Source: an uncultured cyanobacterium (GTDB taxonomy: Bacteria > Cyanobacteriota > Cyanobacteriia > Cyanobacteriales > Geitlerinemataceae). Taken from it: DNA of 50,991 bases. Below, in pieces: positions 8,396-17,219 of this stretch. Made by a program: the position numbers and the translations under genes. The stretch spans positions 1 to 50,991 of the forward strand of contig CALCCD010000121.1 of assembly GCA_937899645.1 (NCBI GenBank). The letters are read 5' to 3'. The notes below the pieces were generated by a model that worked only from the letters and a program-made list of their open reading frames with translations, was not told the DNA's origin and searched no databases. Position 1 is the stretch's first letter. Each line of letters starts with the position of its first letter.

Positions 8396-9275
8396 GTTGT
8401 GAGGTTTCTCTTTCCGTTGCGTAACCAAACCGTCGCATCCAGCCGCCGCAGGCCGCTTCAATTTCGCGAATCTCCTCAGCAGAAAAATCTCGACGATAGC
8501 GCCCGATACTGGCATCAGAGATGCGATCGCCATAGCCCTGCCCCGACCACCACGATCGATAACGCTCGGGCAACTGCTGAAAGTCAATCGCGCTGCGCTG
8601 CCAAGGCCGAGCGGGGTCGCAGCTCAGATCGAGACCCGTGAATGCCTGCAACTGCGCGATCGCTGCCTGCGGGCGCTCCACCAATGCCTCGTAGCGCACG
8701 AACCGCAGCCGCGCCCACACCGCCGCATCGCGACAGGCCAACACCGTCGCGTAGTGCTGACAGAAATGCTGCGCGAGCCGATCGCTGGGCTGGCGAGCGA
8801 GGCGCTGCTCGATCGTTAGCGGCTCATTCTCACTCAGGCTCACCTCCGCTTTGAGGCCGATCGCGCGCAGCGACGCCGCCCCGTCGCGCGGATCGCGTAC
8901 CGCCACCACCGCCCGCGAGTTCGGAACCAGCTCCAGCAGGTCGGGCAGATGCGGCGTCAGGCCGGGAGACTTGAGAACCAGGCAGCGCGGGCGATCGGTG
9001 CGCCGCCAAACGCGATCGAGCGGAATCGCGATCGCCTGTCGATAGAAGTTGCGCAAATCTTCGAGGTCGGCGAAATAGTCGTCCGTCTCGCCGAGCTGAT
9101 GCACGTCGCGGCTGTTGCCATAGGCTGCAACTAGGTGCGCGAGGTGGATGGCCTCGCCGATTAGTGGGTTCGTGTCCGGGCTGCTGCACAGGAGCGCCTG
9201 CAACAGGGTCGTGCCCGATCGCGGTGCGCCGCAAACGAACAGCACGGGCGGCAGTTGCGTGGGGTTCGCGAACAT
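8382..9275 (-). CDS. sulfotransferase family protein
   Basis: A 297-residue PAPS-dependent sulfotransferase-like protein. The 5'-phosphosulfate loop is at residues 16-24 (GAPRSGTTLL) and the 3'-phosphate-binding region around AVVAVRDPRDGAASL. The C-terminal part (YRSWWSGQGYGDRI, FGYATE) resembles bacterial members that sulfate carbohydrates or peptides. The substrate cannot be deduced. The gene starts two bases after the stop of the minus-strand gene upstream (9278-10666), which implies co-transcription and probably coupled translation. The two products may modify the same molecule. Confidence 0.87.
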   Translation of the reverse strand: MFANPTQLPPVLFVCGAPRSGTTLLQALLCSSPDTNPLIGEAIHLAHLVAAYGNSRDVHQLGETDDYFADLEDLRNFYRQAIAIPLDRVWRRTDRPRCLVLKSPGLTPHLPDLLELVPNSRAVVAVRDPRDGAASLRAIGLKAEVSLSENEPLTIEQRLARQPSDRLAQHFCQHYATVLACRDAAVWARLRFVRYEALVERPQAAIAQLQAFTGLDLSCDPARPWQRSAIDFQQLPERYRSWWSGQGYGDRISDASIGRYRRDFSAEEIREIEAACGGWMRRFGYATERETSQLSGA

Positions 9276-9277
9276 CG

Positions 9278-10666
9278 CTAGTTGTCGGCTTCGGGTTCGC
9301 CAGACGCTTCTCCCGACGCCTCATCCGCCGGGGGCAGCGGCGCATCCGATCGCCGGAAGGTCAGCCAGTGCAGCGCGATCGGCGGCGTCTCCAGCGCGAA
9401 CACCTGGCGGCCACTCGCCCAGTTAACGTACTCCGGCTCTGGCGGTGGCGCGGAATCGGCGCGGTGTTCGTTTTCGTAGTTCAGAGCGTGGGTCAGCTCG
9501 ATCGCCTCGAACGGCAGATCGGCGAAGGCGGCGGAAATGGCGGCGCGGGTAAAGATCGTCGAGCTGGCGGCGCGGGCGGCCTCGGTGGCGATCGCGTCCG
9601 GCTCGTAGCCGTCTGCCGCCACGAAAATCTCGATCGCGCCGATGCCGCCCACCTTCATCGTCGGGGCGAGCTTGCTGAGAAACACGCGCAAAAGCTGCAC
9701 GTCCTGCATCCGCGTCGTGAAGTTGTGGGCGATCGCCACGTCGCAAATATCGGGCTTCAGCGTCAGCTCGGGATTGAAAAAGTTGGCGCTCGTCGCCGTA
9801 ATCTCACCGCCGCGCACCAGCGCCAAATCTTGCAGCCGCTCGGCAAACGGAGCCGCCAAATCGAGCGCCGTCACTTCCCAGCCGTCCGCCAGCAGGGGCA
9901 GCGCGTACTGCGCCGTCGCCACGCCCAGCACCAGCGCCTCGCCATCGCCCGACGGCTCGTGCGCGGCCAGCAGGTCGGTGACTTTCGCTTGGGGCGTCAG
10001 GGATTCGAGGTAGTCCGACTGCGCTTCGAGGATGGCTTCGGCGCGGGCGGCGAGGCTGATGCGGGTCGGTTCGACTTTGCAGGCAACGCGCTTGTCCGGC
10101 GGCGGTGTCGATTCGTAGCGGATCGCGACGCGGGTTTGGGGGGTGGCGGCGTGGGCGGTCTGGAGCGCTTCGGCGAAGCGCTGGCGCAGGGCTTCGGCTT
10201 CGGCGGGCTTGGACGGACGATCGAGAATCGCGAGCAGCGCTACCAGCCGCTGGCAAAAGCCATCACCGAGACTGGGAATCGCGGGAATGGCAATCGTGCC
10301 GTTGAAGGCGACGTTGTCGATACGCGCGCTGGAGGTGACGACGCGATAGCGCAGACCGTGGCCTTCCGTGCCGTAGACGATCGCGAGGCTGTTGATGTTC
10401 TCGTCGGTTTCGCTCCGGGCGAGGGTTGCCGAGAGCTTGTCGCGCAGCATCGCCACGTCACTCTTGGCGAACGGGTGTCCCAGCAGCCGGAACACCTTCG
10501 CGAAGCCCGCCACGTTCGCCTCGATCGCCTCGGGCTTACAGGGCAGCGCGATCTGGCCGCGCAACCCCAGGTCGCGATCGATTTGCTGCGAAATCGCCAG
10601 GTGGAGCCTGCGCGTCTGTTGCGATCGCGGGTCGGGCGTAGCGGGGGCGGGGGACGGCGAACTCAC
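9278..10666 (-). CDS. methyltransferase-like protein with an unknown N-terminal domain
   Basis: A 462-residue protein. The C-terminal half contains a class I SAM-dependent methyltransferase-like core: VLGVATAQYALPLLADGWEV then TALDLAAPFAERL, and a following strand with HNFTTRMQD. The Gly-rich SAM loop is only partly conserved (LGVATAQY), so cofactor binding is inferred. The first ~240 residues (helical; EGHGLRYRVVTSSAR, IPAIPSLGDGFCQRL) are not recognised. The C-terminus is low-complexity and acidic (EASGEASGEPEADN). Only two bases separate it from the downstream sulfotransferase. The upstream side is bounded by the PSRP-3 terminator. Confidence 0.65.
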   Translation of the reverse strand: MSSPSPAPATPDPRSQQTRRLHLAISQQIDRDLGLRGQIALPCKPEAIEANVAGFAKVFRLLGHPFAKSDVAMLRDKLSATLARSETDENINSLAIVYGTEGHGLRYRVVTSSARIDNVAFNGTIAIPAIPSLGDGFCQRLVALLAILDRPSKPAEAEALRQRFAEALQTAHAATPQTRVAIRYESTPPPDKRVACKVEPTRISLAARAEAILEAQSDYLESLTPQAKVTDLLAAHEPSGDGEALVLGVATAQYALPLLADGWEVTALDLAAPFAERLQDLALVRGGEITATSANFFNPELTLKPDICDVAIAHNFTTRMQDVQLLRVFLSKLAPTMKVGGIGAIEIFVAADGYEPDAIATEAARAASSTIFTRAAISAAFADLPFEAIELTHALNYENEHRADSAPPPEPEYVNWASGRQVFALETPPIALHWLTFRRSDAPLPPADEASGEASGEPEADN

Positions 10667-10789
10667 GGAATTCTCTAACCTCTAACGACACATCGGCTGG
10701 CAATGTGCTGAAAATACATTGGCGCGCGGGGCGATCCTGCCGTAACCGGCAGACGATCCTCGACTCACAGAATACAGGCAAAACACAAG

Positions 10790-10821
10790 CAAAAACCCGC
10801 CTCAAACGGGAGAGGCGGGTT
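10790..10821 (-). terminator. intrinsic terminator of the PSRP-3 gene
   Basis: A perfect 10-bp stem (AACCCGCCTC at 10794-10803 with GAGGCGGGTT at 10812-10821), an 8-base loop, and on the minus strand a run of T (10791-10795) right after the stem. It lies 46 bases past the stop of the PSRP-3 gene. Confidence 0.85.
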
Positions 10822-10866
10822 CTCGGAAGCGGGTCGATCGAGCCGCGATCGCGACCTAATGACGAC

Positions 10867-11253
10867 CTACTTGCTGCCGGTGAAGCCCACGTCGGGGAAG
10901 CGGCGTTGCGCTTGCGCCATCGACTTCCGCTGGCCTTCTTCTTGCCAGTAGTTAATGACTTCTGTGGCCTTGTTAAGCAGCTCGACGCGCTCGACTTCTG
11001 TTATCCAGTGCTTGGATTCCAGCTCGGTTTTCAGCTCTTCCCAGGCGTCGGTGCGCGGCCAGAAAAAGTAGGTGGTCAGCGGGCTGCTGCCTTTGCCGAC
11101 GATTTGATCCACGGCCAGGGCGACATTCGCGCCGAGCCAGAGGACTTTCAGCATAAAGCGACCGTCTTGTTCGATGACGGCTTCCATCGCGAGGGTCAGT
11201 GCCGATTTCTTCTCGACGGGGACGGGGACGGTAGTGGTGGTGTTCTCAGACAA
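10867..11253 (-). CDS. ycf65: ribosomal protein PSRP-3 / Ycf65
   Basis: A 128-residue protein matching the plastid-specific ribosomal protein 3 family (Ycf65, cS23), a small-subunit protein found in cyanobacteria and plastids. The diagnostic core is [35 protein letters not shown] and [15 protein letters not shown]. The first ~20 residues are Thr/Val-rich and not conserved. It is a single gene with its own strong terminator. It supports a cyanobacterial origin for the window. Confidence 0.93.
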   Translation of the reverse strand: MSENTTTTVPVPVEKKSALTLAMEAVIEQDGRFMLKVLWLGANVALAVDQIVGKGSSPLTTYFFWPRTDAWEELKTELESKHWITEVERVELLNKATEVINYWQEEGQRKSMAQAQRRFPDVGFTGSK

Positions 11254-11948
11254 GTTGAGTCAGGCTCCTAGTAAAAACGGTTGGGGGTTGCCCTATGGAG
11301 GTTCCGGATGGAGTCTGGAACGGGTCTCCGGGCAGACGGGCTCGGCGCGAATTTACTCGGACAGACGGCAAACCGACGCTCGAACAGTTTGTGACAATGT
11401 CGTAGCAATTTACCATCATATATCGCCAGCCGATCGCCGCAACGTATGCAACTTTCTAAAACAGGGCAAACGCGTACTGATTTTTCGATAGCCCCAAAAC
11501 GAGATTTCGAGCACTGAGCGCAGCCGCTGGCGTCGCCCTCGCGAGGCGAATAGTGCGGCCACTTTTCGCGAAAAACCCAGGCTATCGGCAAGGCGATGCT
11601 ATGCGAACGACTCCGCTCGGCCTTCGACTGACGGCCTCGGATATGGGAAATCAGGAGTATGCGTTTGTCCTGCTTTCCAGAAGTGCGAGGACGATCGCAA
11701 CCTCGGTGATGGGCGTGCCAGAGGAGCAGATAGAGCTCTTGCACGAATCCCGGCTCGATCGGCCGGAATCTTGTCTGCGTTTGCCCTGCCCTCGCCGCCT
11801 CAGACAGCCCGCTCTCCCCGCAGAACCCGATCTCGACGTGATATCTTTAAGCGGTCTGATAGTACGACTTTAGAGCCCTCCCATCGCGCTTCACGTTTCC
11901 CTTCGATCAGCTCCGCTCTTTCCATAATCACACTGCCCCAATCCGCCC
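11254..11948. other. gene-free interval, 695 bp
   Basis: Divergent region between ycf65 (minus) and the membrane protein at 11949 (plus). An AT-rich stretch at about 11390-11440 is a reasonable place for the ycf65 promoter. Open frames, including one of 158 codons on the minus strand, show amino-acid composition unlike real proteins and no family motif. No repeat or RNA gene was recognised. Confidence 0.45.
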
Positions 11949-12761
11949 GTGGCACACGCTTCCCATTCCTGGCAACAGACGCTCCTCTACACCCTCGAAC
12001 GGATCCTTTTGCCTCGTGCGGAGGCGCGGGGAAACAAGGGCGGACGGAAATACCGCACGCGCAGCCGCGACCTCAAGCAGGCTGTGTTCGCATCGGGCGG
12101 CTGGTGGCTGGCGCTGGCGTTTGCGCTAGTGCTGATGATGTGGCATCCGACGCTGCTGCTGGCGGTGCTGGCCGGAGCGGGCACGATGGCCGGAGTCTAC
12201 ATGGCCGCAACGTCGGGCAAAAAAATTGACTGGGTGGCGGTGTCACGGCTGGGCGATCGCCTGCGCCAGCCGGTGCTGCTGGCGATCGGGTCGGGCGCAG
12301 CGGTGTCGCTGCTGGTGTATTTGAGCGTTGCGATCTGGAACTCGACGGCGAACCATTGGATGGCGAGCGGCTTTATCGCCCAAGGCGTAGCGACGCTGGC
12401 GGTGCTGGTGCTGCTGGTTTGGCAAACGCTGGTGCGGCTGACGGGGCGCGATCGTGTCGAGCTGACGCCGATTTTGCTGCAAATTGCCGATGAGAACGAG
12501 CTGAAGCGGGCGATCGCAATTCAGCAGATCGGTCAGTGGATCGAACAGCGACGCCTCGATCGCGCCGAGCGCAAGTCCGTTTCGGCCTGTCTGCAGTATC
12601 TCCTGACTCGCGAAACCGACGAGGCGATCCGCGATGCGGCGCTCGACGTTCTCGGAGCGATTCAGCTCCAGGACGGCAAGCACTACGCCCTCGGAGCGGC
12701 CTCCGGAAATGCGCTGGGCATCCACTTCGCGCGCAAGCAGGTCGATCGCGTTTCGCGCTAG
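11949..12761 (+). CDS. membrane protein with a C-terminal helical (armadillo-like) domain
   Basis: A 270-residue integral membrane protein. A basic N-terminus (RGNKGGRKYRTRSRD) precedes four hydrophobic segments: two around residues 48-80 (WWLALAFALVLMMWH, LLLAVLAGAGTMAGV) and two around 112-160 (VLLAIGSGAAVSLLVYL, GVATLAVLVLLVWQ). The cytosolic C-terminal third is helical with HEAT-like units (RAIAIQQIGQWIEQRRLDR; IRDAALDVLGAIQL). I recall similar cyanobacterial proteins annotated only as armadillo-type fold or hypothetical. The RNase D-like gene follows 48 bases downstream in the same direction. Confidence 0.72.
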   Translation: MAHASHSWQQTLLYTLERILLPRAEARGNKGGRKYRTRSRDLKQAVFASGGWWLALAFALVLMMWHPTLLLAVLAGAGTMAGVYMAATSGKKIDWVAVSRLGDRLRQPVLLAIGSGAAVSLLVYLSVAIWNSTANHWMASGFIAQGVATLAVLVLLVWQTLVRLTGRDRVELTPILLQIADENELKRAIAIQQIGQWIEQRRLDRAERKSVSACLQYLLTRETDEAIRDAALDVLGAIQLQDGKHYALGAASGNALGIHFARKQVDRVSR

Positions 12762-12809
12762 CATTCGTCGAGATTTGTCCGCCATCCGCTCTGGAGATCT
12801 CGACCTGCG

Positions 12810-13439
12810 ATGACAGCCCTGCCGATTGACGTTTTCGATCGCGACCTCTCCGATGAGGCGTTCGCCCGCTACCGCGCCGCCAGCGACCTCGCCGTCGATA
12901 CGGAAACGATGGGCCTGAACCCACATCGCGATCGGCTTTGCCTGGTGCAAATCTGCGACCCGGACGGCTACACCACCGCCATTCGCATAGAGCGCGGCCA
13001 AACCGAAGCGCCCAACCTCAAAGCGCTGCTCGAAGACGCCAACAGCATCAAGATTTTCCACTTTGCCCGCTTCGACCTGGCGACGCTGCGCCACCATCTG
13101 GGCATTCACGTCGCGCCGTTTTTCTGCACGAAGATCGCCAGCAAACTGGCGCGGACGTATACCGATCGCCACGGCCTTAAGGGACTAGTCGCCGAACTCA
13201 CCGGCGTCGAGCTAGACAAAAGCGCCCAAAGTTCCGACTGGGGAAACGCCCAGGCCCTGAGCGACGACCAGCTCAGCTACGCCGCCAACGACGTGCGCTA
13301 CCTCATCCGAGTGAAGGCCACGCTCGTAAATATGCTGGAGCGCGAAGAGCGCCGCGCGCTGGCCGACGAGTGCTTCGGCACCGTTCCGACACTTGTGACA
13401 CTCGATCTACTGCAATACGCCAACCTATTCGCGCACTGA
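12810..13439 (+). CDS. ribonuclease D-like 3'-5' exonuclease
   Basis: A 209-residue single-domain exonuclease of the DEDDy superfamily. The catalytic residues are visible: Asp30 and Glu32 (AVDTET), Asp89 (FHFARFD), and Tyr157 with Asp161 (SYAANDVRYL). It lacks the HRDC domains of full-length RNase D, as in the short cyanobacterial forms. It likely trims 3' ends of tRNA or other stable RNA using two metal ions. It is probably co-transcribed with the membrane protein upstream. Confidence 0.92.
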   Translation: MTALPIDVFDRDLSDEAFARYRAASDLAVDTETMGLNPHRDRLCLVQICDPDGYTTAIRIERGQTEAPNLKALLEDANSIKIFHFARFDLATLRHHLGIHVAPFFCTKIASKLARTYTDRHGLKGLVAELTGVELDKSAQSSDWGNAQALSDDQLSYAANDVRYLIRVKATLVNMLEREERRALADECFGTVPTLVTLDLLQYANLFAH

Positions 13440-13623
13440 TTCGGCCATACCTTGAATTGAGCGATTTTTGGGTAGTGTCACGCACTGCGCCCCCGCGAAC
13501 CGGTTCGGTACAATCCCTTCGATACGTAAACTTTTGTTCGCGTTTTCGCATTTCTGGCTGTGCCGCCCGCGTCGTTCCTATCCGATCGGCGCTTTTCGCA
13601 CCTGCCCCGTTTTCTTCTCGACT

Positions 13624-14874
13624 ATGGCTTCTCTCGCGCGCAAAAATCTGCTCGAAGATATCCCGCGATTTCTCGTTGCCCAGGCGGGCATTATGTTTGC
13701 CGTGGTGCTCGTGACAGTGCAGCTTGGAATCTATCGCGGGTTTCTCAAGTCTACGGCGCTGATTGTCGATGAAGCCGAAGCCGACCTCTGGGTTTCGTCG
13801 GAGGACATGGTCTACTTCGAGCTGACGCCGTCGCTGGCCGCCGAGAATTTGTTTGAGATTCAGGGGCTAGACGGCGTCGAGCTGGCCGAACCGCTGCTGT
13901 TGCCGTCGGCGCAGTGGCACAGCCAATCGGGTCAGCTCTCGACGATGAAGGTCATTGGCTTCGACCCGGATGGCGAGCTGTTTCAGCCCTGGAACATTAT
14001 TGAAGGCAATCCGGAACAGCTCGACGAACCTTTTTCGATTTTGATCGATCGCACCAACCTCCGACCGCTCGATATCGGCGGCGTCGGCGAGGTGGCCGAT
14101 ATCAACTCGATCCCGTCTACCGTTGTCGGCCTCACCGAGGGAACCCAGTCGATCGCCTCCAGCGCCTTTGCGTTCACTTCGCTCGAGTCCGCCCTAGCCT
14201 ACAGCACCACGGCGTTCAGCACCTCGCTATCTTGCCAGTCCGATGCCGACGGCAACCTAAGTTGCGATCGCGTCGCGCGCCGCGTTCCCCAGGAAAACTG
14301 GGCGGATAACCGCCAGGAAGCCCGGACGCTACAAGCCTCCGACACGGTGACGCACGTACTCGTCCGTATCGAAAACAGCGCCAATCTCGAGGAGGTGCGC
14401 GCGGCGATCGAGTCGGCAATCCCCGGCGCGCGGGCGCTAACGGGCGAGCAGGTGGCCGAGCGCACGCGTCTCTACTGGCGCGATCGCACCGGCATCGGCT
14501 TCACGCTGGGCATGGGCGCAGCACTGGGTGTGGTTGTCGGGGTCGTTATCGTCAGTCAGATCCTCTACTCGTCAGTCTCCGACCACATCAAAGAGTTCGG
14601 CACGCTCAAAGCGATGGGCGCATCCGACTGGACGCTCTACGGTGTCGTTATCGAGCAGGCGATGTGGATGGCGGTGACAGGCTATGCGCCGGGGACGGCA
14701 CTGTGCTGGTTTATCGCTCAGTGGACGGCATCGTCGATGGGCATCGTGGTGTTAATCACGCCGCTCAGTTCGGTCGCCGTCTTCGGCATCACGCTGGCGA
14801 TGTGCGTCGGCTCGGCGTTTTTCGCTATCCAAAAGGTGACGCGCGTCGATCCGGCGATCGTCTTCAAAGCTTGA
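13624..14874 (+). CDS. ABC transporter permease, FtsX/MacB type
   Basis: A 416-residue permease. It has an N-terminal membrane helix (AQAGIMFAVVLVTVQLGIY), a long extracytoplasmic domain (about residues 45-280) and three C-terminal helices (GFTLGMGAALGVVVGVVIV; MWMAVTGYAPGTALCWFI; VAVFGITLAMCVGSAFF). This is the FtsX topology of MacB, LolC and cyanobacterial DevC-like exporters. The ATG at 13624 starts MASLARKNLLEDIPRF, the usual basic amphipathic start; the frame extends upstream without homology. The extracytoplasmic Cys pair (CQSDADGNLSC) may form a disulfide. The ATPase gene follows on the same strand and the two should form one transporter. Confidence 0.9.
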   Translation: MASLARKNLLEDIPRFLVAQAGIMFAVVLVTVQLGIYRGFLKSTALIVDEAEADLWVSSEDMVYFELTPSLAAENLFEIQGLDGVELAEPLLLPSAQWHSQSGQLSTMKVIGFDPDGELFQPWNIIEGNPEQLDEPFSILIDRTNLRPLDIGGVGEVADINSIPSTVVGLTEGTQSIASSAFAFTSLESALAYSTTAFSTSLSCQSDADGNLSCDRVARRVPQENWADNRQEARTLQASDTVTHVLVRIENSANLEEVRAAIESAIPGARALTGEQVAERTRLYWRDRTGIGFTLGMGAALGVVVGVVIVSQILYSSVSDHIKEFGTLKAMGASDWTLYGVVIEQAMWMAVTGYAPGTALCWFIAQWTASSMGIVVLITPLSSVAVFGITLAMCVGSAFFAIQKVTRVDPAIVFKA

Positions 14875-14975
14875 GGCGTATGCCGCCGGAGCTACCGGCT
14901 ATCCGCTTCCCGCTCGATTTCAAAACGACTCATAATTAACGTATTGCGGTGCACCGCCTCCGGTCTGCCGACTTT

Positions 14976-15021
14976 GCTTCCCGGTCTCGCTTCCCGGTCT
15001 CGCTTCCCGGTCTCGCTTCCC
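14976..15021 (+). repeat. 13-bp tandem repeat, 3.5 copies
   Basis: GCTTCCCGGTCTC is repeated head to tail three times exactly (14976-14988, 14989-15001, 15002-15014) and a fourth time for seven bases. It lies in the permease-ATPase intergenic gap and reads through in frame with the ATPase, giving a low-complexity upstream extension that is probably not translated. Confidence 0.9.
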
Positions 15022-15053
15022 TGCCGTCTACCTGTTTCTCTACCCCATTGGTC

Positions 15054-15794
15054 GTGACTCTACTTAACGTGCCCCCCACTCGGAATGCGACCCCCGCGCG
15101 GCTCAATTGCCCGGAAGATTGCCGGACGATCGTCGCGCGCGATATTGGCATGTCCTACAAACTCGGCGATCGCCGCGTGCCCGTCCTGCGTGATATCGAC
15201 CTGAGCGTGCGCAGCGGCAACGTCAAGCTACTAATGGGGCCGTCCGGGTCGGGAAAAACGACCCTGCTGTCGATCTTGGCAGGGCTGTTGTCGCCGACCC
15301 AGGGGCGCGTCGAGCTGCTCGGTGAAAACATTACGGCGCTCTCAAAAGCCCAGCTCTCGCGCTTTCGTCTCGAAAACATCGGCTTTATTTTTCAAGGGTT
15401 TAACCTCTTTCCGGCGCTGACGGCGCTGGAGAATGTGGAGCTGGCGCTCGATCTGCGCGGCATTCGCGGTAAAGAAGCCCGCGATCGCGCCCAGGCGATG
15501 CTCGAACAGGTCGGCCTCGGCGACAAAGCAAGCAACCAGCCCCGCGACCTGTCCGGCGGCCAGAAGCAGCGCGTCGCGATCGCCCGCGCTCTGGTCGCCC
15601 GCCCGAAGATCGTGATGGCCGACGAGCCCACTGCCGCCCTCGACTCCCACAGCGGCCACGCGGTGATGGAGCTGCTCCGCAAGCTGGCGAAGGAAGAGGG
15701 CGTGACGGTACTGATGGTTACCCACGATCCGCGCATCGTCGATATCGCCGACAGCATCATTCATCTCGAAGACGGTATCATTCAAGGCTCGTAA
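15054..15794 (+). CDS. ABC transporter ATP-binding protein
   Basis: The ATPase of the exporter encoded with the permease at 13624. All motifs are present: Walker A (GPSGSGKTT), Q loop (IFQGFNLFPALT), signature (LSGGQKQRVAIARAL), Walker B (IVMADEPTAALD) and H loop (MVTHDPR). Its closest types are LolD, MacB and DevA. The start is uncertain: a GTG at 15054 is given, with another GTG at 15069. Earlier starts would translate a 13-bp tandem repeat and lack homology, and no clear Shine-Dalgarno decides the matter. No membrane-fusion protein gene is adjacent, so the outer part of an efflux complex, if any, is elsewhere. Confidence 0.9.
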   Translation: MTLLNVPPTRNATPARLNCPEDCRTIVARDIGMSYKLGDRRVPVLRDIDLSVRSGNVKLLMGPSGSGKTTLLSILAGLLSPTQGRVELLGENITALSKAQLSRFRLENIGFIFQGFNLFPALTALENVELALDLRGIRGKEARDRAQAMLEQVGLGDKASNQPRDLSGGQKQRVAIARALVARPKIVMADEPTAALDSHSGHAVMELLRKLAKEEGVTVLMVTHDPRIVDIADSIIHLEDGIIQGS

Positions 15795-15875
15795 GAATCT
15801 GAGGCAAGCACCTTCTTCGCTGGAGAAAGGTACACATGTTTAAAGCGATCGCAGTTTATTTTGAGCTTGCTTGAG

Positions 15876-16931
15876 ATGACGGACTTCAACCAAAAACTTC
15901 ACCAAGCATTTAGCTTGCTAAGAGGCAACCCCCTAACAAAGCAAAGTGCTCGACAAAGCGTCGATATTTGTAACGAAGCGTTGTCGATACTACCTGGTCA
16001 TCCAGCTTTTCTGTGGGTTCTTTCTGACGCAGTTAAAGTCTTCGGTGACTATGGGCGCTCGGAGTTACTGAAGCGGCAAGCGATGGCGATAGATGCGCAG
16101 ATACCTCAAAAGCTCGGCATCAGTTATGACTACCTTCCACATGGATATGCAACACCGAACCTGATGCAGTGCCCTGGGTGGAATGCTGATTCCGTTGCTG
16201 ATAGCACCGTTACGGACGACACTCTAGATCGGCTTCACCAGCTCCACTGCGAGCCCAACATACTAGGTTTCGATCGTCCGAATGAAACGCGAGAACTGTT
16301 CGCGATGAGTCCCAAGATGTATGGCCAGTTCGCACTCCTTGCATTTGGTTATGTTTTTTCGAGGTGCTTGCTTACGCTCGAGAAAGATACAATCTCATTC
16401 CTAGATTGGGGAGGTGGTGCCGGACAGTATTACCAGCACATTCGAGAGTTGTTTCCGGATTTAGATATTGACTATCACTGCAAAGATGTTCCTAAGCTTG
16501 TCGCGAGGGGAGCTGCACTGAACGCAAGTGCAAGCTTTTATGAAGATGACGATATATGCTTTCAGCGTGACTATGACTTTATTCTAATCAGTGGAGCACT
16601 ACAGTATGTCAAAGACTGGAAAGAGCCATTAAGAAAGGCGGTTTCGAGTGGGTGTAAGAACATATTCATTACCCGTTTAACGGCAACAGATACAGGCTCA
16701 TTTTGGATGCGCCAGTATGCCTATGACAGCTTTTGGATGACTGAGATTATCAATATCAACGAACTGATCTCGTTGATGAAAGATCTAGGCTATGAATTGA
16801 AGCGTGAGTTTGTACTCGAATCTTGCATATACATGGTGGGAGCACCTGCTTGGTGGGTCTCAGGACTATGGTTTCAGGCGGCTCCCGAAACGGTCTCTCT
16901 TTTTAATGAAGCTTTGAGCGAGCTTTTTTGA
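15876..16931 (+). CDS. TIGR04325-type methyltransferase, probably acquired
   Basis: A protein of about 351 residues. The central SAM-binding strand-loop FLDWGGGAGQYYQHIRELF and the later DYDFILISGALQYVKDW and FITRLTATDTGSFWMRQYAY match the putative methyltransferase family TIGR04325, usually found in O-antigen or polysaccharide gene clusters. The first ~100 residues resemble a short TPR-like helical region (VDICNEALSILPGHPAFLWV). The gene is clearly richer in A and T than its neighbours and has different codon use, which suggests horizontal transfer. Its partners are not present. A TTG at 15861 is an alternative start, but the ATG at 15876 is preferred. A decayed gene and a mobile element follow. 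Confidence 0.77.
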   Translation: MTDFNQKLHQAFSLLRGNPLTKQSARQSVDICNEALSILPGHPAFLWVLSDAVKVFGDYGRSELLKRQAMAIDAQIPQKLGISYDYLPHGYATPNLMQCPGWNADSVADSTVTDDTLDRLHQLHCEPNILGFDRPNETRELFAMSPKMYGQFALLAFGYVFSRCLLTLEKDTISFLDWGGGAGQYYQHIRELFPDLDIDYHCKDVPKLVARGAALNASASFYEDDDICFQRDYDFILISGALQYVKDWKEPLRKAVSSGCKNIFITRLTATDTGSFWMRQYAYDSFWMTEIININELISLMKDLGYELKREFVLESCIYMVGAPAWWVSGLWFQAAPETVSLFNEALSELF

Positions 16932-16972
16932 CGGTGAGTCATCACACGAGCACATCGTGAGCCACGCAGTGG

Positions 16973-17219
16973 ATGCTCTACGAGCGGCAGGGCGTGCGGG
17001 GAATATTGGACGATCGATACGCAGAGTCGATCGCCAACGGCATTTTCGATCGCCGATGGTCGCAACGGCGTGATTACGACGTCGGAAGTTTTGCCGGGGC
17101 TGGCTCTGGCGATCGTAGAAGAAGCTCTACGGCGCACGGACGACAACGACGACGCGGCGATTACGCGCTGGCTCATCGAGAGACGTTTAGCGGCAGGTCG
17201 TAGGCGAGTGGTAATGCAG
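16973..17219 (+). pseudogene. Uma2-family nuclease remnant, truncated and frameshifted
   Basis: The plus strand encodes the C-terminal part of a Uma2 family protein (PD-(D/E)XK nuclease-like, common in cyanobacteria and often mobile). Reading from 16973 gives LYERQGVR. After one extra G in the run at 16998-17001 the frame shifts to EYWTIDTQ, then GRNGVITTSEVLPGLALAIV and ITRWLIERRLAAG. Together these recreate the family signature YxxxGVxEYWxID. The first ~100 residues with the nuclease core are missing, and the reading frame now ends inside the miniature element that begins at 17208. It is not functional. Confidence 0.75.

Noticed and set aside
9164-10678. Long open frame opposite the methyltransferase-like gene
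   Set aside because: Arg/Gly-rich translation with no motif. It is the antisense shadow of a GC-rich gene. The same holds for the long antisense frames at 33392-35008 and 37374-39041.
11268-11744. 158-codon minus-strand frame upstream of ycf65
   Set aside because: Rich in His, Arg and Cys with no domain; it covers the likely ycf65 promoter.
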